NCBI GenBank assembly: GCA_947574055.1
Contig: CANPIC010000003.1
Span: 45,161-109,160 of the forward strand
DNA from: an uncultured bacterium
Lineage (GTDB): Bacteria; Bacillota; Clostridia; Lachnospirales; Lachnospiraceae
Reading direction: 5' to 3'
Length of the DNA stretch: 64,000 bases
Shown: positions 45,677 to 54,946 of the stretch, piece after piece
Position numbering within the stretch: position 1 is the stretch's first letter
Layout: every line of letters begins with the position of its first letter
Position numbers and translations under genes: made by a program
Notes under the pieces: model-generated
The model's input: only the letters and a program-made list of their open reading frames with translations
Databases searched by the model: none
Told to the model about the DNA's origin: nothing

Positions 45677-46336
45677 TCAGGTCTGAGACTGTGTCACATC
45701 TTCTGTCTGATCAGCCGGCTTCTGGGAGTCTTCTTTCCATTTGTCGAATTTCTCCATCACAGCGTCATATGTGCGGCTGGAAATATCGGGCAGATCTTTG
45801 CCCCAAGTGCCGGTTGCCTGTTTATAGCCTTTGATAAAGGCATTTTTCATATCTTCCATCTTTTCGGGATCGCCGCCGGAGAGCGCTTTGGCAAAATCAA
45901 GAATACGGTCGGAAGTCTGGTTCACACCCCAGTAGCCGTCGTCCGCGATATCAGCCTGTGCCTGTGCCTTTACGGCTGCGCTTACGGTAAACTTACCGCC
46001 GGCCAGGAACTTCCACATGGAATCATCACTGGCAGTACCAAATGCCTGGCCCTGCCCCATCATCATTTTCTCAACCAGACTCCGCATCTGAGCGGTGCGG
46101 GCTTCTGCGTCTGCTTTTAATTTTGCTACGAGTTCCGTGTTAGGTTTGTATGTTGTCTTAGCGGGATCGGTCTTTTTTTCATCCGACTTTTCAAATACCA
46201 CACCGGTCTGTGTACCGGCCCCTGTATTTGCTGTATTCTCTTCGCCCTTGACATCAGAAACCGTATTTTTTGCGCTGGTGCTGTTATAATTGGTATAATC
46301 AGCGCCTGTGCCTGTTGTAATTCCGTTTACACTCAT
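45677..46336 (-). CDS. Conserved-type hypothetical protein with sigma-D-type promoter
   Basis: I do not recognise this 219-residue protein. The first 55 residues are Asn/Thr/Gly-rich and low complexity (MSVNGITTGTGADYTNYNST), without a Sec signal, as in many proteins exported through the flagellar apparatus. The rest is soluble and helical, with KMMMGQGQAFG and the ordered segment DDGYWGVNQTSDRILDFAKA. A clear AAGGAGG site precedes the ATG. Its promoter resembles the flagellar sigma-D type, like that of the gene at 30.6 kb. A role in motility is possible but inferred only from that promoter. Confidence 0.72.
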   Translation of the reverse strand: MSVNGITTGTGADYTNYNSTSAKNTVSDVKGEENTANTGAGTQTGVVFEKSDEKKTDPAKTTYKPNTELVAKLKADAEARTAQMRSLVEKMMMGQGQAFGTASDDSMWKFLAGGKFTVSAAVKAQAQADIADDGYWGVNQTSDRILDFAKALSGGDPEKMEDMKNAFIKGYKQATGTWGKDLPDISSRTYDAVMEKFDKWKEDSQKPADQTEDVTQSQT

Positions 46337-46401
46337 AGAAAAACCTCCTTGTCCGAATGAAATTGCTTTATGCCTTCCGGCATTATCATCTGTTATGGTT
46401 T

Positions 46402-46429
46402 ATATCGGACGACACATGAGGAATGTTAA
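46402..46429 (-). promoter_or_regulatory. Sigma-D (flagellar) type promoter
   Basis: On the minus strand: TTAA (46429-46426), 16-bp spacer, TCCGATAT (46409-46402), against consensus TAAA-N15-GCCGATAT. It lies 65 bases before the hypothetical gene's start. Confidence 0.5.
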
Positions 46430-46508
46430 TAGAATTGCTGATATTTGTGGAAGAATATGTAATTTGTAAAGGGGGGATGTTTCTGCCATAACCGACCTGC
46501 GCCCCCTC

Positions 46509-46537
46509 TTGACGGCATAAATACAAACGGATATAAT
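46509..46537 (+). promoter_or_regulatory. Promoter of the ispE operon
   Basis: TTGACG (46509-46514), 17-bp spacer, TATAAT (46532-46537), 45 bases before the ispE start. Confidence 0.75.
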
Positions 46538-46582
46538 AAATACAATCTGATGTATACAAAGTACAAATGGAGATACAAGGGT

Positions 46583-47485
46583 ATGGAAAAGTTTACATTG
46601 CAGGCTATGGCCAAAATAAATCTGGGGCTGGATGTGGTCCGGAGGCTGGAGAATGGGTATCATGAGGTGCGGATGATCATGCAGACTGTGGATTTGTGTG
46701 ACGAACTCACTTTTGAAGCGGCAAAGGAAGGAATCTGTCTGTCGACGGATCAGGATACGTTACCGGCGGATGAGAGCAATCTGGTCTGGAAGGCGGCGAA
46801 ACTGATTATGGAGCAGTATGGAATTGCCGGCGGTGTGAAAATAGAACTGAAAAAGAAAATCCCCATGGCGGCCGGACTGGCCGGGGGAAGCAGTGATGCG
46901 GCGGCGGTGTTCCATGGCATGAACAGGCTGTTTTCTCTGGGGATGGATGAGGAAGAAATGAAGCGCCTGGCGGTAAGGATCGGGGCGGATGTGCCGTTTT
47001 GTATTGTGGGAGGGACGATGCGCAGTGAAGGGATCGGAGAGATACTGACGCCGCTTCCGCAGATGCAGGGGGTACATCTGGTAATAGCACGGCCGGACAT
47101 CGCGGTATCGACCAAATATGTATATGAAAATCTCCATCTGGAGCGGATCACGAGGCATCCGGATATGGAAAGGACAGAGGCGGCCATGCGGGCAGGGGAT
47201 TTGCATGGTATGTGCTGCCATATGGAAAATATTCTGGAGACCGTGACAGAAAAAGCCTATCCGGTAATCGGTCAGATCAAGTCCAGGCTGAAAGAGCAGG
47301 GGGCACTGACAGCCCTGATGAGCGGCAGTGGCCCGTCGGTATTTGGTATTTTTGAAACACAGGCACAGGCAGCAGGGGCATGTGATGTGTTGCGGCAAGA
47401 GGGGGCGGCAAAAGAGGTGCTGACTGCCCGCTTTACCGCACGGGGCTGTCGAGACAAAGTCAGCAGCGGGGGACAGGGCTTATGA
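46583..47485 (+). CDS. ispE: 4-diphosphocytidyl-2-C-methyl-D-erythritol kinase
   Basis: GHMP kinase of the non-mevalonate isoprenoid pathway. The ATG at 46583 is used; the frame opens 33 bases earlier. It has 300 residues. AMAKINLGLDV is at the N-terminus, the ATP loop PMAAGLAGGSSDAA at about 93-106, and MSGSGPSVFGIF near the C-terminus. The stop overlaps the gntR-type gene (ATGA). It heads an operon that ends with murI and a DUF1934 gene, linking lipid-carrier precursor supply to wall synthesis. Confidence 0.95.
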   Translation: MEKFTLQAMAKINLGLDVVRRLENGYHEVRMIMQTVDLCDELTFEAAKEGICLSTDQDTLPADESNLVWKAAKLIMEQYGIAGGVKIELKKKIPMAAGLAGGSSDAAAVFHGMNRLFSLGMDEEEMKRLAVRIGADVPFCIVGGTMRSEGIGEILTPLPQMQGVHLVIARPDIAVSTKYVYENLHLERITRHPDMERTEAAMRAGDLHGMCCHMENILETVTEKAYPVIGQIKSRLKEQGALTALMSGSGPSVFGIFETQAQAAGACDVLRQEGAAKEVLTARFTARGCRDKVSSGGQGL

Positions 47486-48186
47486 AGGAAGACAATCTGC
47501 AGGTGAATATGGATGAATTTCTTCCGCTGCGGGATGTGGTGTTTAAAACGCTGCGCAGAGGTATTCTGACCGGGGAACTGAAACCGGGGGAGCGTCTGAT
47601 GGAGATCCACCTGGCCAACCGGCTGGGTGTGAGCCGGACGCCTATCAGGGAGGCAATCCGCAAGCTGGAACTGGAAGGGCTGGTGACAATGATCCCCCGA
47701 AAGGGAGCGGAAGTAGCCAATATTACGGAAAAAAACCTGAAAGATGTGTTGGAGGTGCGGCAGGCGCTGGAAAGCCTGGCCATCGAATTGGCTTGTGAGC
47801 GGATCACGCCGGAGAACAAGGAAGCGCTGAAAGAAAAGCTCGATCAGGTGGAGACGGCAGCACGTACAGGGGACAGCAGTGCCATCGCCAGTGCGGATGT
47901 GGCTTTTCATGATGCCATTGTGGAGGCCTCCGGCAATGTAAGGCTGACGCAGCTTGTCAGCAATCTGGGAGAGCAGATGTATCGTTACCGGTTTGAATAT
48001 ATTAAAGATGAGAGCAAACATTCCCAGATTATGAGCGAGCACAGAATTATGTATGAGAGCATACTGGAAGGCGATAAGGGAAAAGCCGCGCGGATTGTCA
48101 AGACGCATATTAACAACCAGGAAGAAGCTATCATGCGCAAGATTAAGAAAGAGCATGATGCAGCAGGGCAGGAGCCGGATGACTGA
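47482..48186 (+). CDS. GntR-family (FadR subfamily) transcriptional regulator
   Basis: DNA-binding regulator of 234 residues. The winged helix-turn-helix is at about 15-80 (LANRLGVSRTPIREAIRKLE). The FCD ligand domain is at about 90-220, with the metal/ligand residues of VAFHDAIVEASGN and EHRIMYESI. FCD proteins usually sense small organic acids. It overlaps ispE by four bases, so it is co-transcribed. What it controls is not evident. FapR- or FadR-type lipid control is not implied by the subfamily name. Confidence 0.9.
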   Translation: MKEDNLQVNMDEFLPLRDVVFKTLRRGILTGELKPGERLMEIHLANRLGVSRTPIREAIRKLELEGLVTMIPRKGAEVANITEKNLKDVLEVRQALESLAIELACERITPENKEALKEKLDQVETAARTGDSSAIASADVAFHDAIVEASGNVRLTQLVSNLGEQMYRYRFEYIKDESKHSQIMSEHRIMYESILEGDKGKAARIVKTHINNQEEAIMRKIKKEHDAAGQEPDD

Positions 48187-48250
48187 GAATGAATAAGTGC
48201 CGGAAAAATGGCAAGACTTTCCATTAAGAAAGTGTAGTGGAGGTTATGTC

Positions 48251-48556
48251 ATGTCGGCATGTATGAAAAAAATCCGGGAACATATATATATCATAGGAGA
48301 ACTGGCACTTCTGGTCGTATTGTCGGCCGGCTGGTGGGGAATACTCTATCCGGGGTTCAGTATGACGGAAGAGACATTTGAAATTGCCGAGGATTGTGCA
48401 GCAGGCCGGCAGGAGCGGGCGGATGGAAATGCGGCAGAGTCTGAGAAGGCCAGGCAGCATCGTACGGAAGGTTTCTTTGCCATGCTGGAAGCGGCTCCGG
48501 ATGAAATTGAGATCAAAAGCAGATTTTGGGAAATAATTCTAAGTAAAAAGGAATAG
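48251..48556 (+). CDS. Small single-pass membrane protein
   Basis: Unknown 101-residue protein. The ATG at 48251 follows TGGAGG; an earlier in-frame ATG at 48197 has no site. One hydrophobic segment, IGELALLVVLSAGWWG, lies at about 13-30, followed by YPGFSMTEETFEIAED and a charged tail. It sits between gntR and murI in the same operon. Its short extracytoplasmic or cytoplasmic tail could be regulatory, but nothing in the sequence shows how. Confidence 0.65.
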   Translation: MSACMKKIREHIYIIGELALLVVLSAGWWGILYPGFSMTEETFEIAEDCAAGRQERADGNAAESEKARQHRTEGFFAMLEAAPDEIEIKSRFWEIILSKKE

Positions 48557-48604
48557 TCCGGGCAGTGTGTTTCGTCCGGACTGTCTGAAAAAGAGGAAGA
48601 GACG

Positions 48605-49423
48605 ATGAACAGCAGCGCACCGATAGGAGTTTTTGACTCGGGAGTGGGAGGACTTACGGTCGTACGGGAGATCATGCGCCAGATACCGGACGAACGGATT
48701 GTCTATTTTGGCGATACGGCAAGAGTGCCATATGGCAGCAAATCAAAGGAAACCGTGACCAGATATTCCCGTCAGATTGTTCGTTTTCTGAAGCAGCAGA
48801 ATGTAAAAGCCATTGTGGCGGCCTGCAATACGGCCAGTGCCTATGCGCTGGATGAGATCGAGCACGAATTGGATATACCGGTGCTTGGCGTAGTGAAACC
48901 GGGGGCCAGGGCAGCCATGCATGTGACGGAAAACGGCAGGATCGGCGTGATCGGCACAGAGGCTACCGTAGGCAGTCAGATTTATACAAGATACATAAAA
49001 CAATATAATGAGAATGTGACAATTCTGGAAAAGGCATGCCCGCTGTTCGTTCCGCTGGTGGAAGAGGGGCTGCTGAATGATCCGGTAACGGATGAAATAG
49101 CGATGCGTTATCTGAGCAGCCTGATTGACAGCGGCATTGATACGCTGATTCTGGGCTGCACCCATTATCCTCTGATCCGCTCAACCGTGGGGCGGGTGAT
49201 GGGGACGGGCGTGACACTGGTGAATCCTGCCTATGAGACGGCTCATGAATTGCGGGAATTGCTGGAAAGGGAACATATGCTGAACGATTCCAGACCGGGG
49301 CTGGGAGACAATCAGTATCAGTTTTTTGTCAGTGACGCGGCGGAAAAATTTATCCGCTTTGCCAATTCCATTATCAAATACGGTATTTTGTCGGCAAAAA
49401 TGATCAATATTGAAGCATATTAG
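48605..49423 (+). CDS. murI: Glutamate racemase
   Basis: Makes D-glutamate for the second residue of the peptidoglycan stem. It has 272 residues, with AGAGGAAGAG before the ATG. It begins APIGVFDSGVGGLTVVREI. The two catalytic cysteines are C74 (AACNTASAYA) and C185 (LGCTHYPL). It is downstream of ispE and gntR on one strand and followed by a DUF1934 gene after 11 bases. Confidence 0.95.
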   Translation: MNSSAPIGVFDSGVGGLTVVREIMRQIPDERIVYFGDTARVPYGSKSKETVTRYSRQIVRFLKQQNVKAIVAACNTASAYALDEIEHELDIPVLGVVKPGARAAMHVTENGRIGVIGTEATVGSQIYTRYIKQYNENVTILEKACPLFVPLVEEGLLNDPVTDEIAMRYLSSLIDSGIDTLILGCTHYPLIRSTVGRVMGTGVTLVNPAYETAHELRELLEREHMLNDSRPGLGDNQYQFFVSDAAEKFIRFANSIIKYGILSAKMINIEAY

Positions 49424-49434
49424 AGGGGAAGTAT

Positions 49435-49866
49435 ATGACAAAAGATGTACTGCTTTTCATCAAAGGACTGCAGTTTGAGAGTGAAAATGAAGCAAATGAT
49501 CTGGAGACCGTTACGGCTGCACAATATTATAAAAAAAATAACAATCATTATGTAATTTATGAGGAAGCCACGGAAGGATTCCGGGATACGACCAAGAATA
49601 TCATCAAGTGGAATGGACAGACGCTGGATCTGACGAAAAAAGGACTTGTGAATGTACATATGATTTTTGAGGAAAAAAAGAAAAATGTAACAGACTACAA
49701 GACGCCTTTTGGCAGTATTTTAATCGGCATAGATACCCATCAGATCAGGGTGGAGGAAAACGAAGAGCAGATTCATGTCAATGTTGACTACGCGCTGGAG
49801 ATTAACTATGAACATCTGGCCGATTGCCAGATATCAATGGATGTGCGGGCACGTGACTGTTCATAA
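49435..49866 (+). CDS. DUF1934 (YwiB-like) beta-barrel protein
   Basis: Small cytoplasmic protein of 143 residues from the DUF1934 family, a calycin-like beta-barrel of unknown function. It begins MTKDVLLFIKGLQFES, with YVIYEEATEGFRDTTKNIIK and YKTPFGSILIGIDT matching the family. AGAGGGGAAG precedes the ATG. It often occurs near wall or arginyl-tRNA synthetase genes. Here it ends the ispE-murI operon. A strong terminator lies about 110 bases later. Confidence 0.82.
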   Translation: MTKDVLLFIKGLQFESENEANDLETVTAAQYYKKNNNHYVIYEEATEGFRDTTKNIIKWNGQTLDLTKKGLVNVHMIFEEKKKNVTDYKTPFGSILIGIDTHQIRVEENEEQIHVNVDYALEINYEHLADCQISMDVRARDCS

Positions 49867-49976
49867 ACGAATGATCCAGGCGGGAGAGGCCGGGCGTGAT
49901 CAGTGCTTTGGCAGCGCGGATGGGCAGGGACTGAAACAGTAACCTGGTTTCCGGGATTGTGAATACAGTGAGAGAA

Positions 49977-50010
49977 AAAAATGCCTTGCGGTTTGCCGCA
50001 GGGCATTTTA
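49977..50010. terminator. Bidirectional terminator
   Basis: AAAAATGCCTTGCGG, loop TTTG, CCGCAGGGCATTTT. Nearly perfect, with A/T flanks, between convergent genes. Confidence 0.88.
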
Positions 50011-50026
50011 AACATCAATACTGATT

Positions 50027-50506
50027 TTATTTGACGGGTTTCGCGCCTGCCTTTTCCTGCGCGGTTTCCAGAGCGCGTCTGAAAAAGCCTTTTTTCTTTG
50101 TTTCCGTCGGCTGTATGGATTTGCCATGGAGTCCTCTGACACTGATGATATAGATGCCGCTGACCATGGCTTTCACTTCTTTTTTGACGGGTACAGAGTC
50201 AAATATTTTTTCGTCACAGACAAGGGACATGATCTGCGGCCCCACTTTTGCCTTGACGATGGGGAGTTTGGAACGGCGCAGATATTTGGGGGTCTGCTCG
50301 ATCACAAACTGTGGGAGTCCTGAATCTTTCATTGGCATTCGTTTTTTGTCAATGATAAGCATGGAAACAGACTGTTTGTTGGCTTCAATCTGTGCCTGCT
50401 GTTCATTTTGCTTTTTCTGTGCTTTTTTCCCGAGGAAATAAAGTACTACGATAGCGATTACGAGGACTGCCAATATACATAGCAATACTATAGTTCCTGT
50501 ACTCAC
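50027..50506 (-). CDS. Membrane-anchored hypothetical protein
   Basis: Unknown protein of 159 residues. It starts with GTG at 50504-50506 behind AGGAGG. An N-terminal membrane helix (TIVLLCILAVLVIAIVVLYF) occupies about 5-24. A Lys/Gln-rich helix follows, then a soluble alpha/beta part with MLIIDKKRMPMKDSGLP and SLVCDEKIFDSVPVKKEVKA. The C-terminus is Lys-rich. No enzymatic motif is visible. It is divergent from the cardiolipin synthase gene, from which it is separated by 268 bases. Confidence 0.7.
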   Translation of the reverse strand: MSTGTIVLLCILAVLVIAIVVLYFLGKKAQKKQNEQQAQIEANKQSVSMLIIDKKRMPMKDSGLPQFVIEQTPKYLRRSKLPIVKAKVGPQIMSLVCDEKIFDSVPVKKEVKAMVSGIYIISVRGLHGKSIQPTETKKKGFFRRALETAQEKAGAKPVK

Positions 50507-50658
50507 AACATACCTCCTGGATTATTTTCGTACGACCGCAGCCGGAGCCTGTCTGAGACCAAAGGGACTGCGGGCAGGCCGGACTGTTATACTGTCCTAT
50601 TATTCTATCATTTTATCAGAGGGAAAGCAAGAAAAAGTGGATTTAATGAAAACAGTCG

Positions 50659-50667
50659 TGATATACT
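50659..50667 (+). promoter_or_regulatory. Possible extended -10 of cls
   Basis: TGATATACT, about 108 bases before the start. There is no clear -35. Confidence 0.35.
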
Positions 50668-50774
50668 AATTATAATTTGCACTGATAAGCTGTACCTGTA
50701 TGGAATGAGCGGCTTGGCTGTGAGTAAAACAGGTGCCAGAGAAAGGCAGTCGGAGGCAGTTTGGAGGCGGAGGT

Positions 50775-52253
50775 ATGGAGATGAACGTGGCCTGGAATGT
50801 CTGGTGGGATATTTTTGTGTTTCCGTTCCGGCATTTATTGTTTATCAACTGTATATTGTCAATCGCGATTATATTTTTTCAGCGAAAGAATCCGGCCTCC
50901 GTGTGGACGTGGCTGCTGCTTCTGTATTTTATACCGGTGGTGGGATTTATCTTTTATCTTTTGATCGGCGGGGATATGCATAAGAGCAGGATGTTCCGCA
51001 CTAAAGAAGTAGAGGATCATATCTATGAGGCAATTCGCAGTCAGGAGGTCAGTATCCGGACGATGACACTGCAGGAAGAATCGCCGCATCTGCGCAAGTA
51101 TTCGGATTTGATTTTTTATAATCTGGAGACGGCAGGCGCCATGCTGACAGAGCATAACAGAGTGAAGATCTTTACAGATGGCAATGCGAAATTCAATACG
51201 CTGTTGGAAGATATGGAGCGGGCAAAGGAATACATCCATATCCAGTACTATATTATCAAGAATGATGTGTTGTTTAAACGGATTTCCGATGTCCTCTGTA
51301 AAAAGGCCCGGGAGGGCGTGGAGATCAGGATTCTGTGTGATGGGATGGGCGGGCGGTTTGTATCCGCACGTTTCTGGAAACGGCTGCAGAGCAGCGGTAT
51401 TCATACGGCGGTCTTTTTTCCGCCGCTGCTGGGACCGCTGAATCTGCGAATCAATTATCGCAATCACAGAAAGATTGTGGTGATCGACGGAGAGATCGGC
51501 TATGTGGGCGGCTTTAATATCGGAAAAGAGTATGTAGGTCTGGATGATCGCTTCGGTTACTGGCGGGATACTCATCTGCGCATTGAGGGAGCGGCGGTTT
51601 CCAGCCTGCAGGTACGGTTTATTCTGGACTGGAATTATGCGGCGCGGGATCATCTGCTGGATGATGAAAGCCGATATTTCAGACAGACAAAAGAGAAACT
51701 GGGCAATAGCCAGATTCAGATTATTTCCAGCGGGCCGGACTCCAATCTGCAGAATGTGAGAAATAATTACCTGCGTCTGATCAACAAGGCGGAAAAAAGC
51801 ATTTATATACAAACACCATATTTCATCCCGGACGAGGCAATTTACAGTGCGCTGATCATGGCAGCGTATTCTGGTGTGGAGGTCAATATCATGATTCCCT
51901 GCAAGCCGGATCATCTGTTTGTGTACTGGGCCACCTATTCGTATATCGGTGATCTGATCATGGCAGGTGCCAGGTGCTACACGTATGATAACGGTTTTTT
52001 GCATGCCAAGGGTCTGGTGGTGGATGAAGAAGTGCTCTGCTATGGGACAGCCAATATGGACATTCGCAGTTTCAAACTGAATTTTGAAGTAAACGCGGTG
52101 GTGTATGACGAGCGGGAGGCGGAAAAGATGGCGGATGTGTTTCGTAAGGATCTGGAGGTATGCACCCGGATCACAAAAGAACTGTATGTGTCCCGGGGGC
52201 TGGCAGTGCGGTTTAAAGAGCAGGTCTGCCGCCTGCTGTCACCGTTATTGTAA
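50775..52253 (+). CDS. cls: Cardiolipin synthase
   Basis: Membrane phospholipase-D-type enzyme joining two phosphatidylglycerols into cardiolipin. The ATG at 50775 follows GGAGGCGGAGG. It has 492 residues. Two N-terminal membrane helices occupy about 8-60. HKD motif 1 is HRKIVVID at about 231, followed by VGGFNIGKEY. Motif 2 is HAKGLVVDEEVLCYGTANMD at about 410. Both are intact. It appears to be a single-gene unit. Confidence 0.93.
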   Translation: MEMNVAWNVWWDIFVFPFRHLLFINCILSIAIIFFQRKNPASVWTWLLLLYFIPVVGFIFYLLIGGDMHKSRMFRTKEVEDHIYEAIRSQEVSIRTMTLQEESPHLRKYSDLIFYNLETAGAMLTEHNRVKIFTDGNAKFNTLLEDMERAKEYIHIQYYIIKNDVLFKRISDVLCKKAREGVEIRILCDGMGGRFVSARFWKRLQSSGIHTAVFFPPLLGPLNLRINYRNHRKIVVIDGEIGYVGGFNIGKEYVGLDDRFGYWRDTHLRIEGAAVSSLQVRFILDWNYAARDHLLDDESRYFRQTKEKLGNSQIQIISSGPDSNLQNVRNNYLRLINKAEKSIYIQTPYFIPDEAIYSALIMAAYSGVEVNIMIPCKPDHLFVYWATYSYIGDLIMAGARCYTYDNGFLHAKGLVVDEEVLCYGTANMDIRSFKLNFEVNAVVYDEREAEKMADVFRKDLEVCTRITKELYVSRGLAVRFKEQVCRLLSPLL

Positions 52254-52265
52254 CCGCCCGGCTTA

Positions 52266-52294
52266 TTGTAAAAAAAGAGATTCCGTGTTAAAAT
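52266..52294 (+). promoter_or_regulatory. Promoter of the trigger-factor-like lipoprotein gene
   Basis: TTGTAA (52266-52271), 17-bp spacer, TAAAAT (52289-52294), 30 bases before the start. Confidence 0.65.
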
Positions 52295-52323
52295 AAGACT
52301 TCATGGAAAGAAGGAGAGAGTGC

Positions 52324-53391
52324 ATGAAAAAAGGTCTGATGTTAGTATGGGGAATGGTGTTTTCTGCGGCGTTACTGGGGGGCTGTGGGAATGAGACTGC
52401 GGTTTTGTCGGAGATGAACACCGGGAAATATGTGACGCTTGGCGCGTATAAGGGGATCGAAGTATCGGTGCCTGCGCGGACAGAAGTGACGGATGAAATG
52501 AAGACGAATTATATCAACTATATGTTGCAAAGTAATACCCAGTGGGTGGAGTCCGAGGCAGGTACGGCTGCGCGGATGGGGGATGTCGCCCTGATAGATT
52601 ATGAAGGCAGGATAGACGGCGAACTGTTCCAGGGCGGTGCGGATCAGGGATTTGAATTACAGCTTGGTTCGCGAACCTTTATTGAAGGATTTGAAGAAGG
52701 GGTGGTCGGTATGTGTATCGGAGAGACGAAGGATATTTCCATCAGTTTTCCCGATCCCTATCAGCCCAATCCGGATCTGTCCGGTACACCGGTGGTATTT
52801 ACCGTAACACTCAATGGCATAAAGACGCAGCAGGTACCGGAGTTGACGGATGATTTTGTGAAATCACTGGATAAGGGCTGTGAGACTGTGGCGGAGTATG
52901 ATGCCTATGTACAGGATCTTTTGGAACAGGAGATGGAGAATACTTATAACAGGAATGTGGAAGATGTGCTGATTGATAAGCTGCTTGCGGGCAGCGACTT
53001 TAAAAAAGAGCCACCTAAGGCAATGGTGGATCAGTACTATGACCGCGTGATCAGAAATATGACAAGGATCGCAGCGACAGGAAATATGAGCCTGGAAGTC
53101 TATGTCAGTCAGCAGGGGGTGGAGATGGAAACGTTTAAGGAGGAGGCCAGAGAAGGTGCTACCGCGTCCTGCCGGGAATCCATTGCGCTACAGGCGGTGG
53201 CCAATGCAGAGAAGATCACGGTAAGTCAGGAGGAAGTGGAGACGGTTCTGCAGCAGGAAGCGCAAACACGTGGTTATGAAAGCGTGGAAGCACTGAAAGC
53301 GGACCTGGCGCTGGATCATTATGAAGATTATGTGATGTGTGACAAGGTAATGGCATTTTTGCGGGAAAACGCAGTTATTACGGAGTATTGA
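52324..53391 (+). CDS. Trigger-factor-like lipoprotein with FKBP-type peptidyl-prolyl isomerase domain
   Basis: Exported foldase-like protein. The ATG at 52324 follows AAGGAGAG. It has 355 residues. A lipoprotein signal ends SAALLGGCG, with Cys21 lipidated. An FKBP-type domain follows at about 75-165 (GDVALIDYEGRIDGELFQGG, GFEEGVVGMCIGETKDI). The rest is the helical trigger-factor C-terminal arm. The ribosome-binding N-domain of cytoplasmic trigger factor is absent. So it should act outside the membrane, in the manner of PrsA, rather than on nascent chains. The localisation rests on the lipobox; the role is inferred. Confidence 0.85.
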   Translation: MKKGLMLVWGMVFSAALLGGCGNETAVLSEMNTGKYVTLGAYKGIEVSVPARTEVTDEMKTNYINYMLQSNTQWVESEAGTAARMGDVALIDYEGRIDGELFQGGADQGFELQLGSRTFIEGFEEGVVGMCIGETKDISISFPDPYQPNPDLSGTPVVFTVTLNGIKTQQVPELTDDFVKSLDKGCETVAEYDAYVQDLLEQEMENTYNRNVEDVLIDKLLAGSDFKKEPPKAMVDQYYDRVIRNMTRIAATGNMSLEVYVSQQGVEMETFKEEAREGATASCRESIALQAVANAEKITVSQEEVETVLQQEAQTRGYESVEALKADLALDHYEDYVMCDKVMAFLRENAVITEY

Positions 53392-53516
53392 CAGCAGGTA
53401 ATTGATTGTACGAAGTAAGCAGGGACAAGCACCGCGGAGCCCGTTGCTGCTTTCGGGTCATGATGCTAACAAGGAAATGATGTTTGTGCAAAACAATGCG
53501 TAGAATGGAGGAAAAT

Positions 53517-54908
53517 ATGGAACTGGTAAGTATCAAGGAACTGTATCGTCAGAAAGAAGCATTTATCGGGAAAAAGATTACGGTGGGAGGCTGGGTACGC
53601 AGCATCCGCGATTCCAAGACATTTGGCTTTATCGTCCTGCATGACGGCTCTTTTTTTGAGACACTGCAGATCGTGTATGGAGACGGTCTGGATAACTTTG
53701 ACAAAATAAACAGACTCAACGTAGGCAGTGCCCTGGTGATCACAGGGACGCTGGTGGAGACGCCGCAGGCCAAGCAGCCGTTTGAGATACAGGCGGACAG
53801 CGTGGTGATCGAGGGAGAATCGACTTCGGATTATCCGCTGCAGAAAAAGCGGCACAGTCTGGAGTTTTTGCGCACAATGTCACATCTGCGCCCCCGTACG
53901 AATACCTTTCAGGCAGTGTTCCGGGTGCGTTCTCTGATTGCCTATGCCATCCATCAGTTTTTTCAGGAGCGGGGCTTTGTCTATGTGCATACGCCGCTGA
54001 TCACGGGCAGCGACTGTGAAGGGGCCGGGGAGATGTTCCGCGTAACTACGCTGGATATGGAACATGTGCCGCTGACTGAGGACGGAAAAGCAGATTACAG
54101 CCAGGATTTCTTTGGCAAAGAGACAAACCTGACGGTGAGTGGTCAGCTGAATGTGGAAACCTTTGCCATGGCATTTCGAAATGTCTATACATTCGGGCCG
54201 ACGTTCCGGGCCGAAAATTCCAATACGACGCGTCATGCAGCGGAGTTTTGGATGATCGAGCCGGAGATCGCCTTTGCGGATCTGGAGGATGATATGGCAC
54301 TGGCGGAGAGTATGATCAAGTACATCATCCGTTATGTGTTAGAGCAGGCACCGGAAGAGATGAATTTCTTTAACCAGTTTGTTGATAAAGGGCTGCTGGA
54401 GCGGCTGCGCCATGTGGCGGAATCCGATTTTGCCCATGTCACCTATACGGAAGCAATCAGGATTCTGGAGCAGCACAATGAGGAGTTTGAGTATAAAGTA
54501 TCATGGGGCTGTGATCTGCAGACGGAGCATGAGCGTTATCTGACGGAACAGGAGTTTAAGCGTCCGGTGTTTGTGACAGATTATCCCAAGGAGATCAAGG
54601 CTTTTTATATGAAACTCAATGAGGATGGCAAGACGGTGGCGGCTATGGACTGTCTGGTGCCCGGGATCGGTGAGATCATCGGTGGCAGCCAGAGAGAGGA
54701 CAATCTGGAACTGCTGGAGCAGCGGATGGAGGAACTGGGACTGCGCAAAGAAGATTATGGATTCTATCTGGATCTGCGCAAATACGGAAGTGCCCGGCAT
54801 GCCGGATTCGGGTTGGGCTTTGAGCGCTGTGTGATGTATCTGACCGGAATGGGAAATATCAGGGATGTCGTACCGTTCCCCAGAACTGTGAAAAACTGCG
54901 ATCTGTAA
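53517..54908 (+). CDS. asnS: Asparaginyl-tRNA synthetase
   Basis: Class IIb synthetase for tRNA-Asn. The ATG at 53517 follows AATGGAGG; the frame opens 33 bases earlier. It has 463 residues. The OB-fold anticodon domain covers about 1-110 ([20 protein letters not shown]). Motif 2 is [20 protein letters not shown], and motif 3 is [18 protein letters not shown] near the end. The 125 bases before it contain no T-box element, unlike ileS. Nothing else was recognised in that gap. Confidence 0.95.
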   Translation: MELVSIKELYRQKEAFIGKKITVGGWVRSIRDSKTFGFIVLHDGSFFETLQIVYGDGLDNFDKINRLNVGSALVITGTLVETPQAKQPFEIQADSVVIEGESTSDYPLQKKRHSLEFLRTMSHLRPRTNTFQAVFRVRSLIAYAIHQFFQERGFVYVHTPLITGSDCEGAGEMFRVTTLDMEHVPLTEDGKADYSQDFFGKETNLTVSGQLNVETFAMAFRNVYTFGPTFRAENSNTTRHAAEFWMIEPEIAFADLEDDMALAESMIKYIIRYVLEQAPEEMNFFNQFVDKGLLERLRHVAESDFAHVTYTEAIRILEQHNEEFEYKVSWGCDLQTEHERYLTEQEFKRPVFVTDYPKEIKAFYMKLNEDGKTVAAMDCLVPGIGEIIGGSQREDNLELLEQRMEELGLRKEDYGFYLDLRKYGSARHAGFGLGFERCVMYLTGMGNIRDVVPFPRTVKNCDL

Positions 54909-54946
54909 GGAAACGGTGGACCTGGAACAGGAAGCGGGTGGAATCC

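Noticed and set aside
53392..53516. T-box leader before asnS
   Set aside because: No T-box core (GGTGG...CG), specifier loop or terminator is present.
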